Below, piece after piece: positions 23,764 through 31,138 of a stretch of 36,838 bases of DNA; position 1 is the stretch's first letter; each line of letters opens with the position of its first letter. Source of the stretch: a virus; the IMG/VR virus record IMGVR_UViG_3300001848_000095, positions 1 to 36,838 of that record, one strand, 5' to 3'. The notes under the pieces were generated by a model. The model made no database searches. It saw nothing but the letters and a program-made list of their open reading frames with translations, and was not told the origin of the DNA. The position numbers and the translations under genes are program-made.

Positions 23764-24085
23764 CTTCTGTCAAGTCCTCAAACATTCGCATCGCGTTCTG
23801 CGCTAACGGACGCAACCCGATACCATGCTTGCTCAACTGATCTTCGGCCATCAACAGTCCGTTATACATGTCGTTAGCCATCTCAACCCAAGTATCACAG
23901 ATGGATTCCATCATGTCTAACTGTTCATTCAAAGCAACAATCTGTTCATCATGCTGCCAAGCATCCAACTTTTGTTCAGCCTCAGCAGCAATAGCCAACG
24001 CTTTCTCTCTGGATGCTTCTAGTTCTTCAACGTACTCGGAGAGTTCGTTGAATGTGTAGTCCACAAAATCTTTCTTCCTGTTCAT
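23750..24085 (-). CDS. Coiled-coil hypothetical protein (111 aa)
   Basis: The protein is helical throughout and rich in Glu, with YTFNELSEYVEELEASREKA and AEAEQKLDAWQHDEQIVALN giving clear heptads. ATG 24085 overlaps the primase stop (ATGA). It sits between primase and RusA, so a replisome-accessory role is plausible but not shown. Confidence 0.55.
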   Translation of the reverse strand: MNRKKDFVDYTFNELSEYVEELEASREKALAIAAEAEQKLDAWQHDEQIVALNEQLDMMESICDTWVEMANDMYNGLLMAEDQLSKHGIGLRPLAQNAMRMFEDLTEDDGD

Positions 24086-24984
24086 GAGAACGCCCTTTCA
24101 ACAATGTCTTTCACATACACTTCACCATCGTACCGTTCACGATACTTGTTCCACGGACAATACCATAGCACGTTGAACACATCTTGCGGTCGCCAACCAC
24201 GCTTAGCCAGATCGTACGCTAACGCTACAAAGGTGGCAGACCTGTCACGCACCTTGCCTTCCAACCAGACGTTGCGCCATGTGAGCGGCAACCTGTCAGC
24301 CAGCGTGATAACGTCCGCTGTGATATCTAGTTCGACGTTCTGTGTACGTCGGGGCGGCTCATACCATTTCGCCGCCCAATACTTCAGTCGATCAACATTA
24401 CTGTACGGGTCGAAAGTTTCTGCCAAAAACACATCAACCGACAACGGCTGCCCATCCTGTTCGGATGACCAGCGGTGCATAATGCACTGACGGCCAGATT
24501 GGATGACAGCGGCCCCCTTGTAGGGGAGTCGCACATAGTTACCTAACTGTGTGGCACGCAACTGTTCCGACTTCGGATTCGCCTCTTTAGCAGGGAGATC
24601 AATGGCAGCGTACGCAACCTTCAGTGCACGCCGCATGGTGGCGGCTGGAACCCATTGGTCAACGAAAATCCAGATATGCCAACCCTTAGAACGTGACCGT
24701 TCCACAAACGGTTTCAACCCCATACCTTGCAATGCGGTTGCGAGCATGAAGGCTTCTGACCAGTCGCCTGTGTCGATATCGCAGCATCCCCAGCACACCA
24801 TTGATTCGCCGTTGATGTTGCGTACAGGGTAGATACCGATGGGTTCAACACCGTTCAAGTGGCGGTCGTAGGTTTCGTTGGTGACGGTTGCCCATTTCGC
24901 ACCGCCTGTGTCGGTGCCGTATGCATCTGCACGGCCTGTGAATAGGGTGGCGAATCGTTCCACCTGCTGGCTATCTAATGTCAT
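24082..24984 (-). CDS. AEP-type DNA primase
   Basis: This 300-residue protein resembles archaeo-eukaryotic primase-polymerase domains of phages and plasmids. It has the metal motif CCDIDTGDW (Asp69/Asp71), the nucleotide-binding motif SRSKGWHIW (His103), and NYVRLPYKG (about residues 149-157). It would make primers for replication forks. It begins at ATG 24984 with TGATG coupling to the helicase gene upstream. There is no fused helicase; the adjacent gene provides one. Its FLAET segment is written over palindrome copy 24416. Confidence 0.8.
   Translation of the reverse strand: MTLDSQQVERFATLFTGRADAYGTDTGGAKWATVTNETYDRHLNGVEPIGIYPVRNINGESMVCWGCCDIDTGDWSEAFMLATALQGMGLKPFVERSRSKGWHIWIFVDQWVPAATMRRALKVAYAAIDLPAKEANPKSEQLRATQLGNYVRLPYKGAAVIQSGRQCIMHRWSSEQDGQPLSVDVFLAETFDPYSNVDRLKYWAAKWYEPPRRTQNVELDITADVITLADRLPLTWRNVWLEGKVRDRSATFVALAYDLAKRGWRPQDVFNVLWYCPWNKYRERYDGEVYVKDIVERAFS
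24416..24430. repeat. Dispersed palindrome copy 10
   Basis: GTTTCTG-C-CAAAAAC in the primase gene (FLAET). Confidence 0.75.
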
Positions 24985-26072
24985 CAGAAGTCCTCCAACT
25001 CTGTGAACGCCTGCTCCACCTGCTGCGTCTGGCGACGCTGCCGCAAATAATCCAACGCAGCAGCCTTCGACACACGCACCGTCTGACCATACTCGTCAGT
25101 CACATGCTCAATACGACGCACACGACCAGTGCCCAAATCAATCTTGTAATCAATATCGTCCACCAGATCACACGGTGGACGCTTGTTCTTCACCAGCGAA
25201 ACCGTAACCGTATCCAAATCACGGGGCAGATCAACAGTCTCAATCTGACGGATACGGGACTTGTATTCCTCCACCGCTTTCGGGTTACTAGAGTTCGCAA
25301 TCTTTTCTTCCAGCAAAGCCATCATAGCCATGTGCATATACTTCTTGCGGCGCACACCGATCACATGGGTAGCCTGCTGCTCGCCACCGTAGGCACCGCT
25401 GTCGATACCAACCTTACGACCACCCGACCCTGACGTACGGGAGGTTTGGTGCAGTACGAACATGGCGATCTTGTGTCGCTTCCCCCACGCCTTTAGTGCG
25501 GTCATCTTCGACTTCACATCATCTGGCCCTTCCAACAGTTCAGCATAGTCGAAGATAACACCCATAGGTTTTTGACAAAAAGCATCGCACGCCTCATCCA
25601 ACATCTTATCCATGTCAACAACCGACACACTATCATCGAAGATACCCAACTTGCCGTACCGTTCAGCAGTATCAATCAGCAGATCGCGGGCAGTCTTATC
25701 GTCCGACTGGATACGCTGCTCCAACTCTCGGGCACCGATACCATGCAACGCGCTAGTCAACTTTGTCAGCACCAACGGGCGAGTCTCATCAGGGGTGAAC
25801 AACACTAGCGGAGTGTCAGGGTTATTCAAGATCAGTTCGGTAACCAGCAAAGTTTTACCGCTGTGAGTAAACCCTTGGATAATAGTTAGTTCCCCTGGTG
25901 CGGTGCCACGCATCGCCTCGTCCAGTTCCCGAATACCTGTGTATACACGTTCGCTCGGGGAAGCGGCCCATGAAATGAACTCGTCCGCTGCATCACGTAG
26001 CGGACGGAAATGTTCATACACACGGCCAGTTTCCATGTCATGGATTCTGTCCAGAATGTCTTGCTCACTCAC
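24984..26072 (-). CDS. DnaB-like replicative helicase (RecA fold)
   Basis: The 362-residue protein contains Walker A GFTHSGKT (residues 67-74) and Walker B GVIFDYAELL (171-180). A following QTSRT segment resembles the motif-3 Gln of DnaB/RecA-type ATPases. It lacks the usual DnaB N-terminal collar but keeps a short helical start, as in many phage helicases. GTG 26072 overlaps the upstream stop (GTGA). It is coupled with the AEP primase downstream, a common primosome pair. Confidence 0.8.
   Translation of the reverse strand: MSEQDILDRIHDMETGRVYEHFRPLRDAADEFISWAASPSERVYTGIRELDEAMRGTAPGELTIIQGFTHSGKTLLVTELILNNPDTPLVLFTPDETRPLVLTKLTSALHGIGARELEQRIQSDDKTARDLLIDTAERYGKLGIFDDSVSVVDMDKMLDEACDAFCQKPMGVIFDYAELLEGPDDVKSKMTALKAWGKRHKIAMFVLHQTSRTSGSGGRKVGIDSGAYGGEQQATHVIGVRRKKYMHMAMMALLEEKIANSSNPKAVEEYKSRIRQIETVDLPRDLDTVTVSLVKNKRPPCDLVDDIDYKIDLGTGRVRRIEHVTDEYGQTVRVSKAAALDYLRQRRQTQQVEQAFTELEDF
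25568..25582. repeat. Dispersed palindrome copy 11
   Basis: GTTTTTG-A-CAAAAAG in the helicase gene (FCQKP), the same variant as copy 2. Confidence 0.75.
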
Positions 26073-26419
26073 TTGTTGATGGTCTCCACAGTTGTAGTGT
26101 CGGGGATAATCAGCCCAGTATCCTCGGGGCTGCCATACAACTGTGTCATCAACTCGGATGCACGCTCACTGCCCGACACAGGGAAAGCCATAGTCATTGA
26201 CAGAAACATTGACACAGCAACATTGTACGGGACGGTCGGCTCAAACCGTGCCACCACCGAACCAGTCTCAACGGTGCTGCTATAAACGTAGATAGCATAC
26301 CGTTCCCCATCTGCCTCGCTATACGACACAAGATGGTACTCTAGGGTTTCACCATTGGCTCCGCTTGTTGCCAACACTTCCGAATTCAACTCTACTGCGG
26401 TTTGATTATTGTCTGTCAC
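26069..26419 (-). CDS. Hypothetical protein (116 aa)
   Basis: The frame is open much further upstream, through the tRNA gene, but the best start is GTG 26419, five bases after AAAGGAG. The product begins VTDNNQTAVELNSEVLATSG and has beta strands (HLVSYSEADGERYAIYVYSS) followed by a helix (YNVAVSMFLSMTMAF). It is translationally coupled with the helicase. No family was recognised. Confidence 0.6.
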   Translation of the reverse strand: MTDNNQTAVELNSEVLATSGANGETLEYHLVSYSEADGERYAIYVYSSTVETGSVVARFEPTVPYNVAVSMFLSMTMAFPVSGSERASELMTQLYGSPEDTGLIIPDTTTVETINK

Positions 26420-26452
26420 AACCACTCCTTTGTTGTTGTTTGTTTGTTGTGG

Positions 26453-26526
26453 TGTCATCGGTGGGAGTCGAACCCACACTGTACCGAGTTTGAGTCGGTT
26501 GCCTCTGCCAGTTGGACTACGATGAC
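26453..26526 (-). tRNA. tRNA-Leu (anticodon CAA)
   Basis: Read on the minus strand, the sequence folds as a cloverleaf. The acceptor GTCATCG/CGATGAC is 7 bp. D-loop bases AACTGGCAGA are followed by the anticodon arm ACCGA-CTCAAAC-TCGGT, with CAA at the anticodon. The T arm is GTGGG-TTCGACT-CCCAC and the discriminator is A. CCA (26450-26452) is encoded immediately after. The D stem is weak and the variable loop is short for a leucine tRNA, so charging identity is uncertain. The anticodon reads UUG, a very frequent codon in the late genes. Confidence 0.85.
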
Positions 26527-26533
26527 GGATGAT

Positions 26534-26566
26534 GGGGGCGAAGCACAACCGTTATGCTCCACCCCC
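26534..26566 (-). terminator. GC-rich hairpin upstream of the tRNA
   Basis: A GGGGG/CCCCC stem with an inner AGCA/TGCT pairing and an interior mismatch lies between the single-strand-binding-like gene and the tRNA. It may terminate or process the transcript to free the tRNA 5' end. Confidence 0.4.
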
Positions 26567-26579
26567 ACCAGCACTGGCC

Positions 26580-27125
26580 TTAACGTGGGGGCCAGTAACC
26601 CTTCGGCATGCCGTCCTTGCCACGACCCGTGCCACCACGGGGCACAGCCTCCTTGAAATGGGGCTGCTTCGTACCTGCTGCTGCACGACGGTTATCCCAC
26701 ACAGCAGTCACCCCGTCACGGGATGCTGCCGTAATAATCCACGACGGCAACGGGCCGTCCTGATCGTTCGGGTTCATCACACGCAACGTGCCACCATCCG
26801 AAACTTCGGTGGTATTACCGAAAGCCTTTTCGACTGCGGCCTGCGCCGACTGCACAGTCGGCTTGGCCTGCTCACGCAGCACACCCGATTCCTCATCATA
26901 CTCGTAGGCGATACCCAACTGGTCAAGCACAGCAGCAGTGGCCGACATGAACAGGTCGGCAGCAGCCTGCGATACTTCACCGACCGATGCGGTCGGAGAC
27001 ACATCGCCCTGCACCCAAGCAGATGCTTCGATGGTGCCATAGTTTCCGTCGCTGATCTTGCGTGAGAACGACACGCTGATCTTGCGGTTTTTGTCAAAAA
27101 CTTCGATGACTTCTTCGTTGTCCAT
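26580..27125 (-). CDS. Possible ssDNA-binding or recombination protein (181 aa)
   Basis: ATG 27125 follows GGGAAAG and gives 181 residues; the long upstream extension is unlikely. The beta-rich segment KISVSFSRKISDGNYGTIEA then SAWVQGDVSP is reminiscent of phage ssDNA-binding-like proteins. The C-terminal tail is basic/Gly-rich and ends GKDGMPKGYWPPR, not an acidic tip. It sits between exonuclease and helicase genes. The functional guess is weak. VFDKN near the start is palindrome copy 27087. Confidence 0.45.
   Translation of the reverse strand: MDNEEVIEVFDKNRKISVSFSRKISDGNYGTIEASAWVQGDVSPTASVGEVSQAAADLFMSATAAVLDQLGIAYEYDEESGVLREQAKPTVQSAQAAVEKAFGNTTEVSDGGTLRVMNPNDQDGPLPSWIITAASRDGVTAVWDNRRAAAGTKQPHFKEAVPRGGTGRGKDGMPKGYWPPR
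27087..27101. repeat. Dispersed palindrome copy 12 (perfect)
   Basis: GTTTTTG-T-CAAAAAC near the start of the ssDNA-binding-like gene (VFDKN). Confidence 0.85.
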
Positions 27126-27127
27126 TG

Positions 27128-27388
27128 TTACTTTCCCTTCTTGTTGTTGGTCTGATACCAGCGTGCCTTCGATGCGGCACGCTTGCACATCTTGTGAAAC
27201 TCGTTTTCCCACAGCAGATTGAACTGTGCATCATAGGATGGGCCATCATTCTCCACATCCCATGTGGACAACACCTTGTCGTATGCTGCCCAACGCACCT
27301 TGTCCAGACGAGCCAGCCTGTCCAACGTGGCGTTGTCATACATGTCGGCAAGGTTGATCTTCATCTTACGCTTCTGCTTCACCTTCAC
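27128..27388 (-). CDS. Small basic hypothetical protein (86 aa)
   Basis: I chose GTG 27388 because GGGGAAG lies just before it; ATG 27364 is another possibility. The product begins VKVKQKRKMKINLADMYDNA and has a helical centre (DNATLDRLARLDKVRWAAYD) with a Lys/Arg-rich end. It is located between the exonuclease and the ssDNA-binding-like gene. No family was recognised. Confidence 0.5.
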   Translation of the reverse strand: MKVKQKRKMKINLADMYDNATLDRLARLDKVRWAAYDKVLSTWDVENDGPSYDAQFNLLWENEFHKMCKRAASKARWYQTNNKKGK

Positions 27389-27443
27389 TGCTTCCCCTTT
27401 CGGACGATGCCAACATGATACCATGCTGGCCTGTTGATGTGTG

Positions 27444-28325
27444 TCACACCCATGTTTCACCATTCACATGGGCACCCTTGCACATGTCGAAGAACGTACA
27501 CCACTTAGGTGAACACAACACATGCTGATCATCGGTCGGCCACTCGCGCTCCAACCCCATGTTGTATGCCATGTTCACCAGCCGACCAACAGAGTTTTGC
27601 AACCATGCAAAGTTTTTGTCAGAACGATTCACAGTCACAGACTGGGCGCCGAACTCGGGGTTTTGTCCACGCACAAACACTTTGAACTCGAACGTAAACA
27701 ACCCTTCACTGTTCGGAACAATCAACCCAGCCTGAGATGCGGCCCACAGATATACATCGGGCTGCCGACCCCAACGCTGGTATTCCCAACGTCGATATTC
27801 GGAACCAGAGGTTTTCCAATCCCACACCACATTCTCCGCCGACCAAACAATGTCGGCCATGCCAGCAAGAAACACAGGAATAATCTCTGCTTTCTTCCCG
27901 TTCTTCTTCACCTCCACCTCACAGAACGGAAGATCAAACTCCCATTCAACCAGCGGCTTCTCAGCCGCTGTCAGTAGACGTTCACGTTCCGAACTTTTAT
28001 ACCATGCGGTAGCAAGTTCGGCAGCATAATCGACAGCACGACGATGGTCACCGAACGAGGACAGTGCGAACGGTTTACCTGCCGCAGCGTATTCTTCCAG
28101 CAGGTTCACATACATGTGGGCAGCATGGGCACGAATGTCATGCAGATTATCGTGCGCCTCAACCAACAGTTCATGCTCAATCATCCGATGGATAGCAGTG
28201 CCTAACGTGGCAGCATCGTTCTCCATCCGTGGCCCTGTTGCCACCGTTTCCAACCTGAGTTTCTCCAAACAATGATTCTTCAGATCGGACTGGTGAAGAT
28301 GGATACCTGTTTCATCGAACAGCAT
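27444..28325 (-). CDS. Cas4/RecB-like PD-(D/E)XK exonuclease
   Basis: This 293-residue nuclease starts at ATG 28325, six bases after AAGGAGG. Expected motifs are present: an N-terminal LHQSDLKNHCLEKLRLE with Cys19, GTAIHRMIEHE with His46, AGMADIVWS, VWDWKTSGSEY (Asp/Lys pair) and QPDVYLWA. A C-terminal cysteine group, CSPKWCTFFDMC, with Cys19 gives four cysteines, as in Fe-S-cluster Cas4/AddB-type nucleases. It should process DNA ends for recombination. It overlaps the upstream gene by 14 bases. Confidence 0.8.
   Translation of the reverse strand: MLFDETGIHLHQSDLKNHCLEKLRLETVATGPRMENDAATLGTAIHRMIEHELLVEAHDNLHDIRAHAAHMYVNLLEEYAAAGKPFALSSFGDHRRAVDYAAELATAWYKSSERERLLTAAEKPLVEWEFDLPFCEVEVKKNGKKAEIIPVFLAGMADIVWSAENVVWDWKTSGSEYRRWEYQRWGRQPDVYLWAASQAGLIVPNSEGLFTFEFKVFVRGQNPEFGAQSVTVNRSDKNFAWLQNSVGRLVNMAYNMGLEREWPTDDQHVLCSPKWCTFFDMCKGAHVNGETWV
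27612..27626. repeat. Dispersed palindrome copy 13 (degenerate)
   Basis: GTTTTTG-T-CAGAACG in the exonuclease gene (SDKNF). Confidence 0.55.
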
Positions 28326-28722
28326 TCGCTGCCTCCTTTGTACGTTGCGCCTTGGCCTGCCGCCACTTCTTCGACCTGCAAGCAGTCGAACAGGTATTGC
28401 GTTGCACATGCGCGGGTTCCATCATTGCACCACACACTTCGCACGGTGTGTCCTGTAGTTGCAAACCCTGCTGTTGGGCACGATCAAACTCCCAGCAACC
28501 CATCACCGTAGTAATGAACTCGTAAAAGTTTTTGTGAGAAACTTTATCGTCGTCCATATAGTCCAGCACCATGCTGTGAAACAGATGCTTGCCTGTGAAA
28601 TATGGGAGCGGCTTGTTGTTCGGAATATGTACGTCACACAAACAGTTGGGGTCGCCGTGCTTGGCGCACGGCTCCCCCTCCTGCGGTGTGTAAACGGGCA
28701 GACGCTGCTCACAGTTCTGCAT
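28312..28722 (-). CDS. Zinc-finger protein (136 aa)
   Basis: The C-terminal motif TPCEVCGAMMEPAHVQRNTC then STACRSKKWRQAKAQ is a C-x2-C...C-x3-C zinc knuckle followed by a basic tail. An N-terminal Cys-rich part (GEPCAKHGDPNCLCDVHI) gives a second possible site. ATG 28722 follows GGAGAG. Such proteins are frequent next to recombination nucleases in phages, but the specific role is unknown. Confidence 0.55.
   Translation of the reverse strand: MQNCEQRLPVYTPQEGEPCAKHGDPNCLCDVHIPNNKPLPYFTGKHLFHSMVLDYMDDDKVSHKNFYEFITTVMGCWEFDRAQQQGLQLQDTPCEVCGAMMEPAHVQRNTCSTACRSKKWRQAKAQRTKEAANAVR
28528..28542. repeat. Dispersed palindrome copy 14
   Basis: GTTTTTG-T-GAGAAAC in the zinc-finger gene (SHKNF). Confidence 0.6.
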
Positions 28723-29128
28723 GGCTCTCTCCTTTGCGGTTCGTGGTCAAACTGACCAGTTCGTACAAACCCGACTGCAACAGGTCTATCACAGTCGGCA
28801 CCAGTGTACCAGCATCACCAGCCAATTCCACACTACTGTACGGCTGCACCCGTGAAGCAAGAATGAACTTCGATTCACCCTCACAGAAATGGACGGCCGC
28901 AGTGTGGATGGCCTGCATATTGTCAGTGTATGGCAGGGTATCCACAAACTTGTATTCGGGAAACATGCCACCCAGCACACGACAGGCTGCGGTCACATCC
29001 ATATGCGATACTTCCGCATCGGCATGCCGCAACCCCTCCCTTCGCCAGCCAGGAAATGTTGCACCGATACGGTTCACCACATCATGCCCATGCAAACAAC
29101 CTGCGACTGCTACCAGTAGACGTTCCAT
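28709..29128 (-). CDS. Hypothetical protein (139 aa)
   Basis: ATG 29128 overlaps the upstream stop (TGATG). The product begins MERLLVAVAGCLHGHDVVNR and contains alternating strands and helices (KFILASRVQPYSSVELAG). The early hydrophobic run is too short and interrupted to be a firm membrane anchor. Nothing identifies a function. Confidence 0.5.
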   Translation of the reverse strand: MERLLVAVAGCLHGHDVVNRIGATFPGWRREGLRHADAEVSHMDVTAACRVLGGMFPEYKFVDTLPYTDNMQAIHTAAVHFCEGESKFILASRVQPYSSVELAGDAGTLVPTVIDLLQSGLYELVSLTTNRKGESHAEL

Positions 29129-29775
29129 CAGTTGTTCCCACTGTTCTTCACAGAGTTCACCTTGTCGTAGAACGCAGCGTACCGATTGTCCACAACCTTA
29201 GTCAAAGTGTTGCGAACAATGTTGCCGCCCTCCCACTGATCGGGCGAATCCCAAGTAGCAGGGTCGGCCAGCAGGTCATTCATGACAAGCAGACAAGCCT
29301 TCGATTCGAGAAACAGGATCTGCGAATCCGACGGGATAACCCCGTCGGTTTCTGACAAAAACTTTTCAGAATCGAAACCGTACTTGTTGAAGAACCGACA
29401 AAGATATTCGGACTGTGCTTCTGCGATAGCGAACGGCATGATGGATAGCAAAGTGTAAACACCCATCTGCCAGTTGCGCTCATCGCTCGGCGGCTCCGCC
29501 ACTTGGAACACGGTTTCTTCCACCTGCTCACGGAACAGGTCGGTGCATTCAACACGCAGACGCACACAGTCAGACATGTTCTCCAACTCGTACGAACTGA
29601 ACGGACGGATATCCCACGCATACGGGATACCATCGAACGGTGCCACCGTGATGACAATCTCGCACGGGCCGTCGGCCTGCACGCTGTCAATCCACTTCAT
29701 GAACCCATCCAACTTCAGTTGGAACAGTTCATCCGTAGCAACCGACAGGCTGGGCTGAATCTTCTTATAGGGCAC
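29128..29775 (-). CDS. Hypothetical protein, first gene after an operator-rich promoter region (215 aa)
   Basis: GTG 29775 is preceded by AGGAGG at seven bases, the best ribosome-binding site in this stretch. The protein begins VPYKKIQPSLSVATDELFQL and has a mixed alpha/beta core (VITVAPFDGIPYAWDIRPFS) and a helical C-terminus. Upstream lie two inverted repeats, so expression is likely regulated. Its FLSET segment is palindrome copy 29348. No family was recognised. Confidence 0.55.
   Translation of the reverse strand: MPYKKIQPSLSVATDELFQLKLDGFMKWIDSVQADGPCEIVITVAPFDGIPYAWDIRPFSSYELENMSDCVRLRVECTDLFREQVEETVFQVAEPPSDERNWQMGVYTLLSIMPFAIAEAQSEYLCRFFNKYGFDSEKFLSETDGVIPSDSQILFLESKACLLVMNDLLADPATWDSPDQWEGGNIVRNTLTKVVDNRYAAFYDKVNSVKNSGNN
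29348..29362. repeat. Dispersed palindrome copy 15
   Basis: GTTTCTG-A-CAAAAAC in the 215-residue gene (FLSET). Confidence 0.75.
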
Positions 29776-29809
29776 AGGTTTTCCTCCTGCTATTCAGTCT
29801 ATCCGACTG

Positions 29810-29832
29810 GGTATAAACGGATTGTTTATACC
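29810..29832 (-). promoter_or_regulatory. Perfect inverted repeat GGTATAAAC-N5-GTTTATACC
   Basis: The arms are exact complements with a five-base centre (GGATT). It lies 35-57 bases upstream of GTG 29775, between a second repeat and the ribosome-binding site. It may be an operator or the 5'UTR hairpin of this operon. Confidence 0.55.
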
Positions 29833-29835
29833 GAA

Positions 29836-29852
29836 TAGACACTAGGTGTCTA
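29836..29852 (-). promoter_or_regulatory. Perfect inverted repeat TAGACAC-TAG-GTGTCTA
   Basis: Seven-base arms around a three-base centre, nested inside outer GAATAGA/TCTATTC halves (29833-29839 and 29856-29862). The half GTGTCTA also occurs next to two hairpins in the TerS leader (36155 and 36256). Confidence 0.5.
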
Positions 29853-29884
29853 GTATCTATTCGCTAGAAACAATCCTACTAGTT

Positions 29885-29911
29885 GCCCCCACCACCACTT
29901 GTGGTGGGGGC
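29885..29911 (-). terminator. Eleven-base-pair GC-rich hairpin
   Basis: GCCCCCACCAC pairs with GTGGTGGGGGC over a five-base loop, after the end of the 53-residue acidic gene and before the next leftward transcription unit. No T-run follows, as is common in actinobacterial terminators. Confidence 0.6.
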
Positions 29912-29979
29912 TTATCTCTACATGTTCTAGTATACCACTAGCCTAACAGTACCCGTGTCACTAGCACATGTGACCTTTG

Positions 29980-30141
29980 TCACACAGTCCAGTCGGGCAC
30001 ATCTTGTGCTGCCAGCCATGCTTCCGCATCATCCATCGGCTCCTGTCTAGCCAACCATTCTTCGGCCAGACCCTCCTGTTCCTCGTGGAAACCTTGCATG
30101 ATCTCCTCATCCTCGTACTCATGTTGCCACATGATGCTCAC
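29980..30141 (-). CDS. Small acidic protein (53 aa)
   Basis: GTG 30141 sits five bases after GGAGG, and the palindrome copy 30154 lies two bases before that GGAGG. The protein begins VSIMWQHEYEDEEIMQGFHE and is strongly acidic and helical (EEWLARQEPMDDAEAWLAAQ). It is followed by a terminator. Acidity and small size recall phage inhibitors, but there is no direct evidence. Confidence 0.5.
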   Translation of the reverse strand: MSIMWQHEYEDEEIMQGFHEEQEGLAEEWLARQEPMDDAEAWLAAQDVPDWTV

Positions 30142-30153
30142 CAGAACCTCCAA

Positions 30154-30168
30154 GTTTTTGCCAAAAAC
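30154..30168. repeat. Dispersed palindrome copy 16 (perfect, intergenic)
   Basis: GTTTTTG-C-CAAAAAC, two bases upstream of the GGAGG of the 53-residue acidic gene. Confidence 0.85.
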
Positions 30169-30190
30169 CAAACGGTAACCAACAGATAAC

Positions 30191-31060
30191 TCACTCGCCC
30201 TCCCGACTATAGATGCCCTGTGCTTCCAACTGGTCGAGAATCCAATCCATCGGCTTATAGGTCAGCACATTGTTACCGTCCAGTGTTACGACCACACTTG
30301 CACCAACCTTGTCCGCATAGTGCGAACCCTGCCGACAGTAACCGTAGCACGAGCCACGACGGAAACCGAAAGTCTCACGACGCACATCATCCAACTCGCC
30401 CGTAGCCCACAGGATACGACGGTTAAAGTCGGGGTGCCCGATAACGAACATCGTAGTGTCAATATCCATCGGCTCACCAGCCTCGCACACCTTAGCGAGA
30501 ACAGTGCCCCATTCTTCCTTAGTCGGAGACTTGACAGTATGCTCCACCCAGATCTCCATCTGAAACCCAAGAATGATGCAGGCTTCGACCAGCGCACACA
30601 GAGCAGCACCACGCTTCGCAATATCCGCAGGACGATTATTCCATGTCATCGAACAATCGACCAGCATGCGAAACACCTTGCCGTCCTTCGGGGCTTCGAC
30701 CATCATGTCATCCCACATGCACTCCAACTCGCCAGCCAGATAGCGGTCGATATCAGGTTCGAAACCACACATGTCATGCACACGCACAGTTTCGACACTC
30801 AGGATACGGCCCAGTTCCTCACGCAAAGGTTCCAGCGTACCGTCCACCATGTCACGGATATCGTGCCAGCCGTCACGGAACATGTCGATAGCCTCGCCCA
30901 AGTCCTTAGTGAGATTCATGTTACCATCCCAGTCGTTCGACACTTCAGGTGCCTCGTTCGTGGCAGCAAGAGCGACCACATCACGAACATGGTCGAACTC
31001 CCACAGATGGTACATGCTCCGACTGTCCTTACCCAACCCCTTACCCTTACTGTATTTCAC
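30191..31060 (-). CDS. VWA-like (CobT-type) partner of the AAA+ ATPase
   Basis: I place the start at GTG 31060, six bases after AAGGAGG, giving 289 residues. The central segment KVFRMLVDCSMTWNN carries a DxSxT metal-site motif (about residues 135-139) at the end of a beta strand. The helix AALCALVEACIILGFQMEIW follows, as in von Willebrand A folds. The gene lies directly downstream of a CobS/MoxR-like AAA+ gene, matching known ATPase/VWA pairs (CobS-CobT, MoxR-VWA, RavA-ViaA). The target is unknown. The MIDAS motif is slightly non-standard, so metal binding is not certain. Confidence 0.6.
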   Translation of the reverse strand: MKYSKGKGLGKDSRSMYHLWEFDHVRDVVALAATNEAPEVSNDWDGNMNLTKDLGEAIDMFRDGWHDIRDMVDGTLEPLREELGRILSVETVRVHDMCGFEPDIDRYLAGELECMWDDMMVEAPKDGKVFRMLVDCSMTWNNRPADIAKRGAALCALVEACIILGFQMEIWVEHTVKSPTKEEWGTVLAKVCEAGEPMDIDTTMFVIGHPDFNRRILWATGELDDVRRETFGFRRGSCYGYCRQGSHYADKVGASVVVTLDGNNVLTYKPMDWILDQLEAQGIYSREGE

Positions 31061-31085
31061 CGCAAACCTCCTTATGTCTAGTGCG

Positions 31086-31100
31086 GTTTTTGACAAAAAC
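31086..31100. repeat. Dispersed palindrome copy 17 (perfect, intergenic)
   Basis: GTTTTTG-A-CAAAAAC between the AAA+ terminator hairpin and the VWA gene start. Confidence 0.85.
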
Positions 31101-31103
31101 TTT

Positions 31104-31134
31104 GTGGGGCACCCACCCTGTGCAGGTGCCCCAC
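31104..31134 (-). terminator. Ten-base-pair hairpin between AAA+ and VWA genes
   Basis: GTGGGGCACC pairs perfectly with GGTGCCCCAC over an 11-base loop immediately after the AAA+ stop. A palindrome copy (31086) follows four bases further along the transcript, before the VWA gene, suggesting regulated read-through or re-initiation. Confidence 0.65.
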
Positions 31135-31138
31135 TGTA

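Noticed and set aside
26420-26548. N-terminal extension of the helicase-operon hypothetical protein through the tRNA gene
   Set aside because: The open frame crosses a convincing tRNA, and GTG 26419 has an ideal AAAGGAG at five bases.
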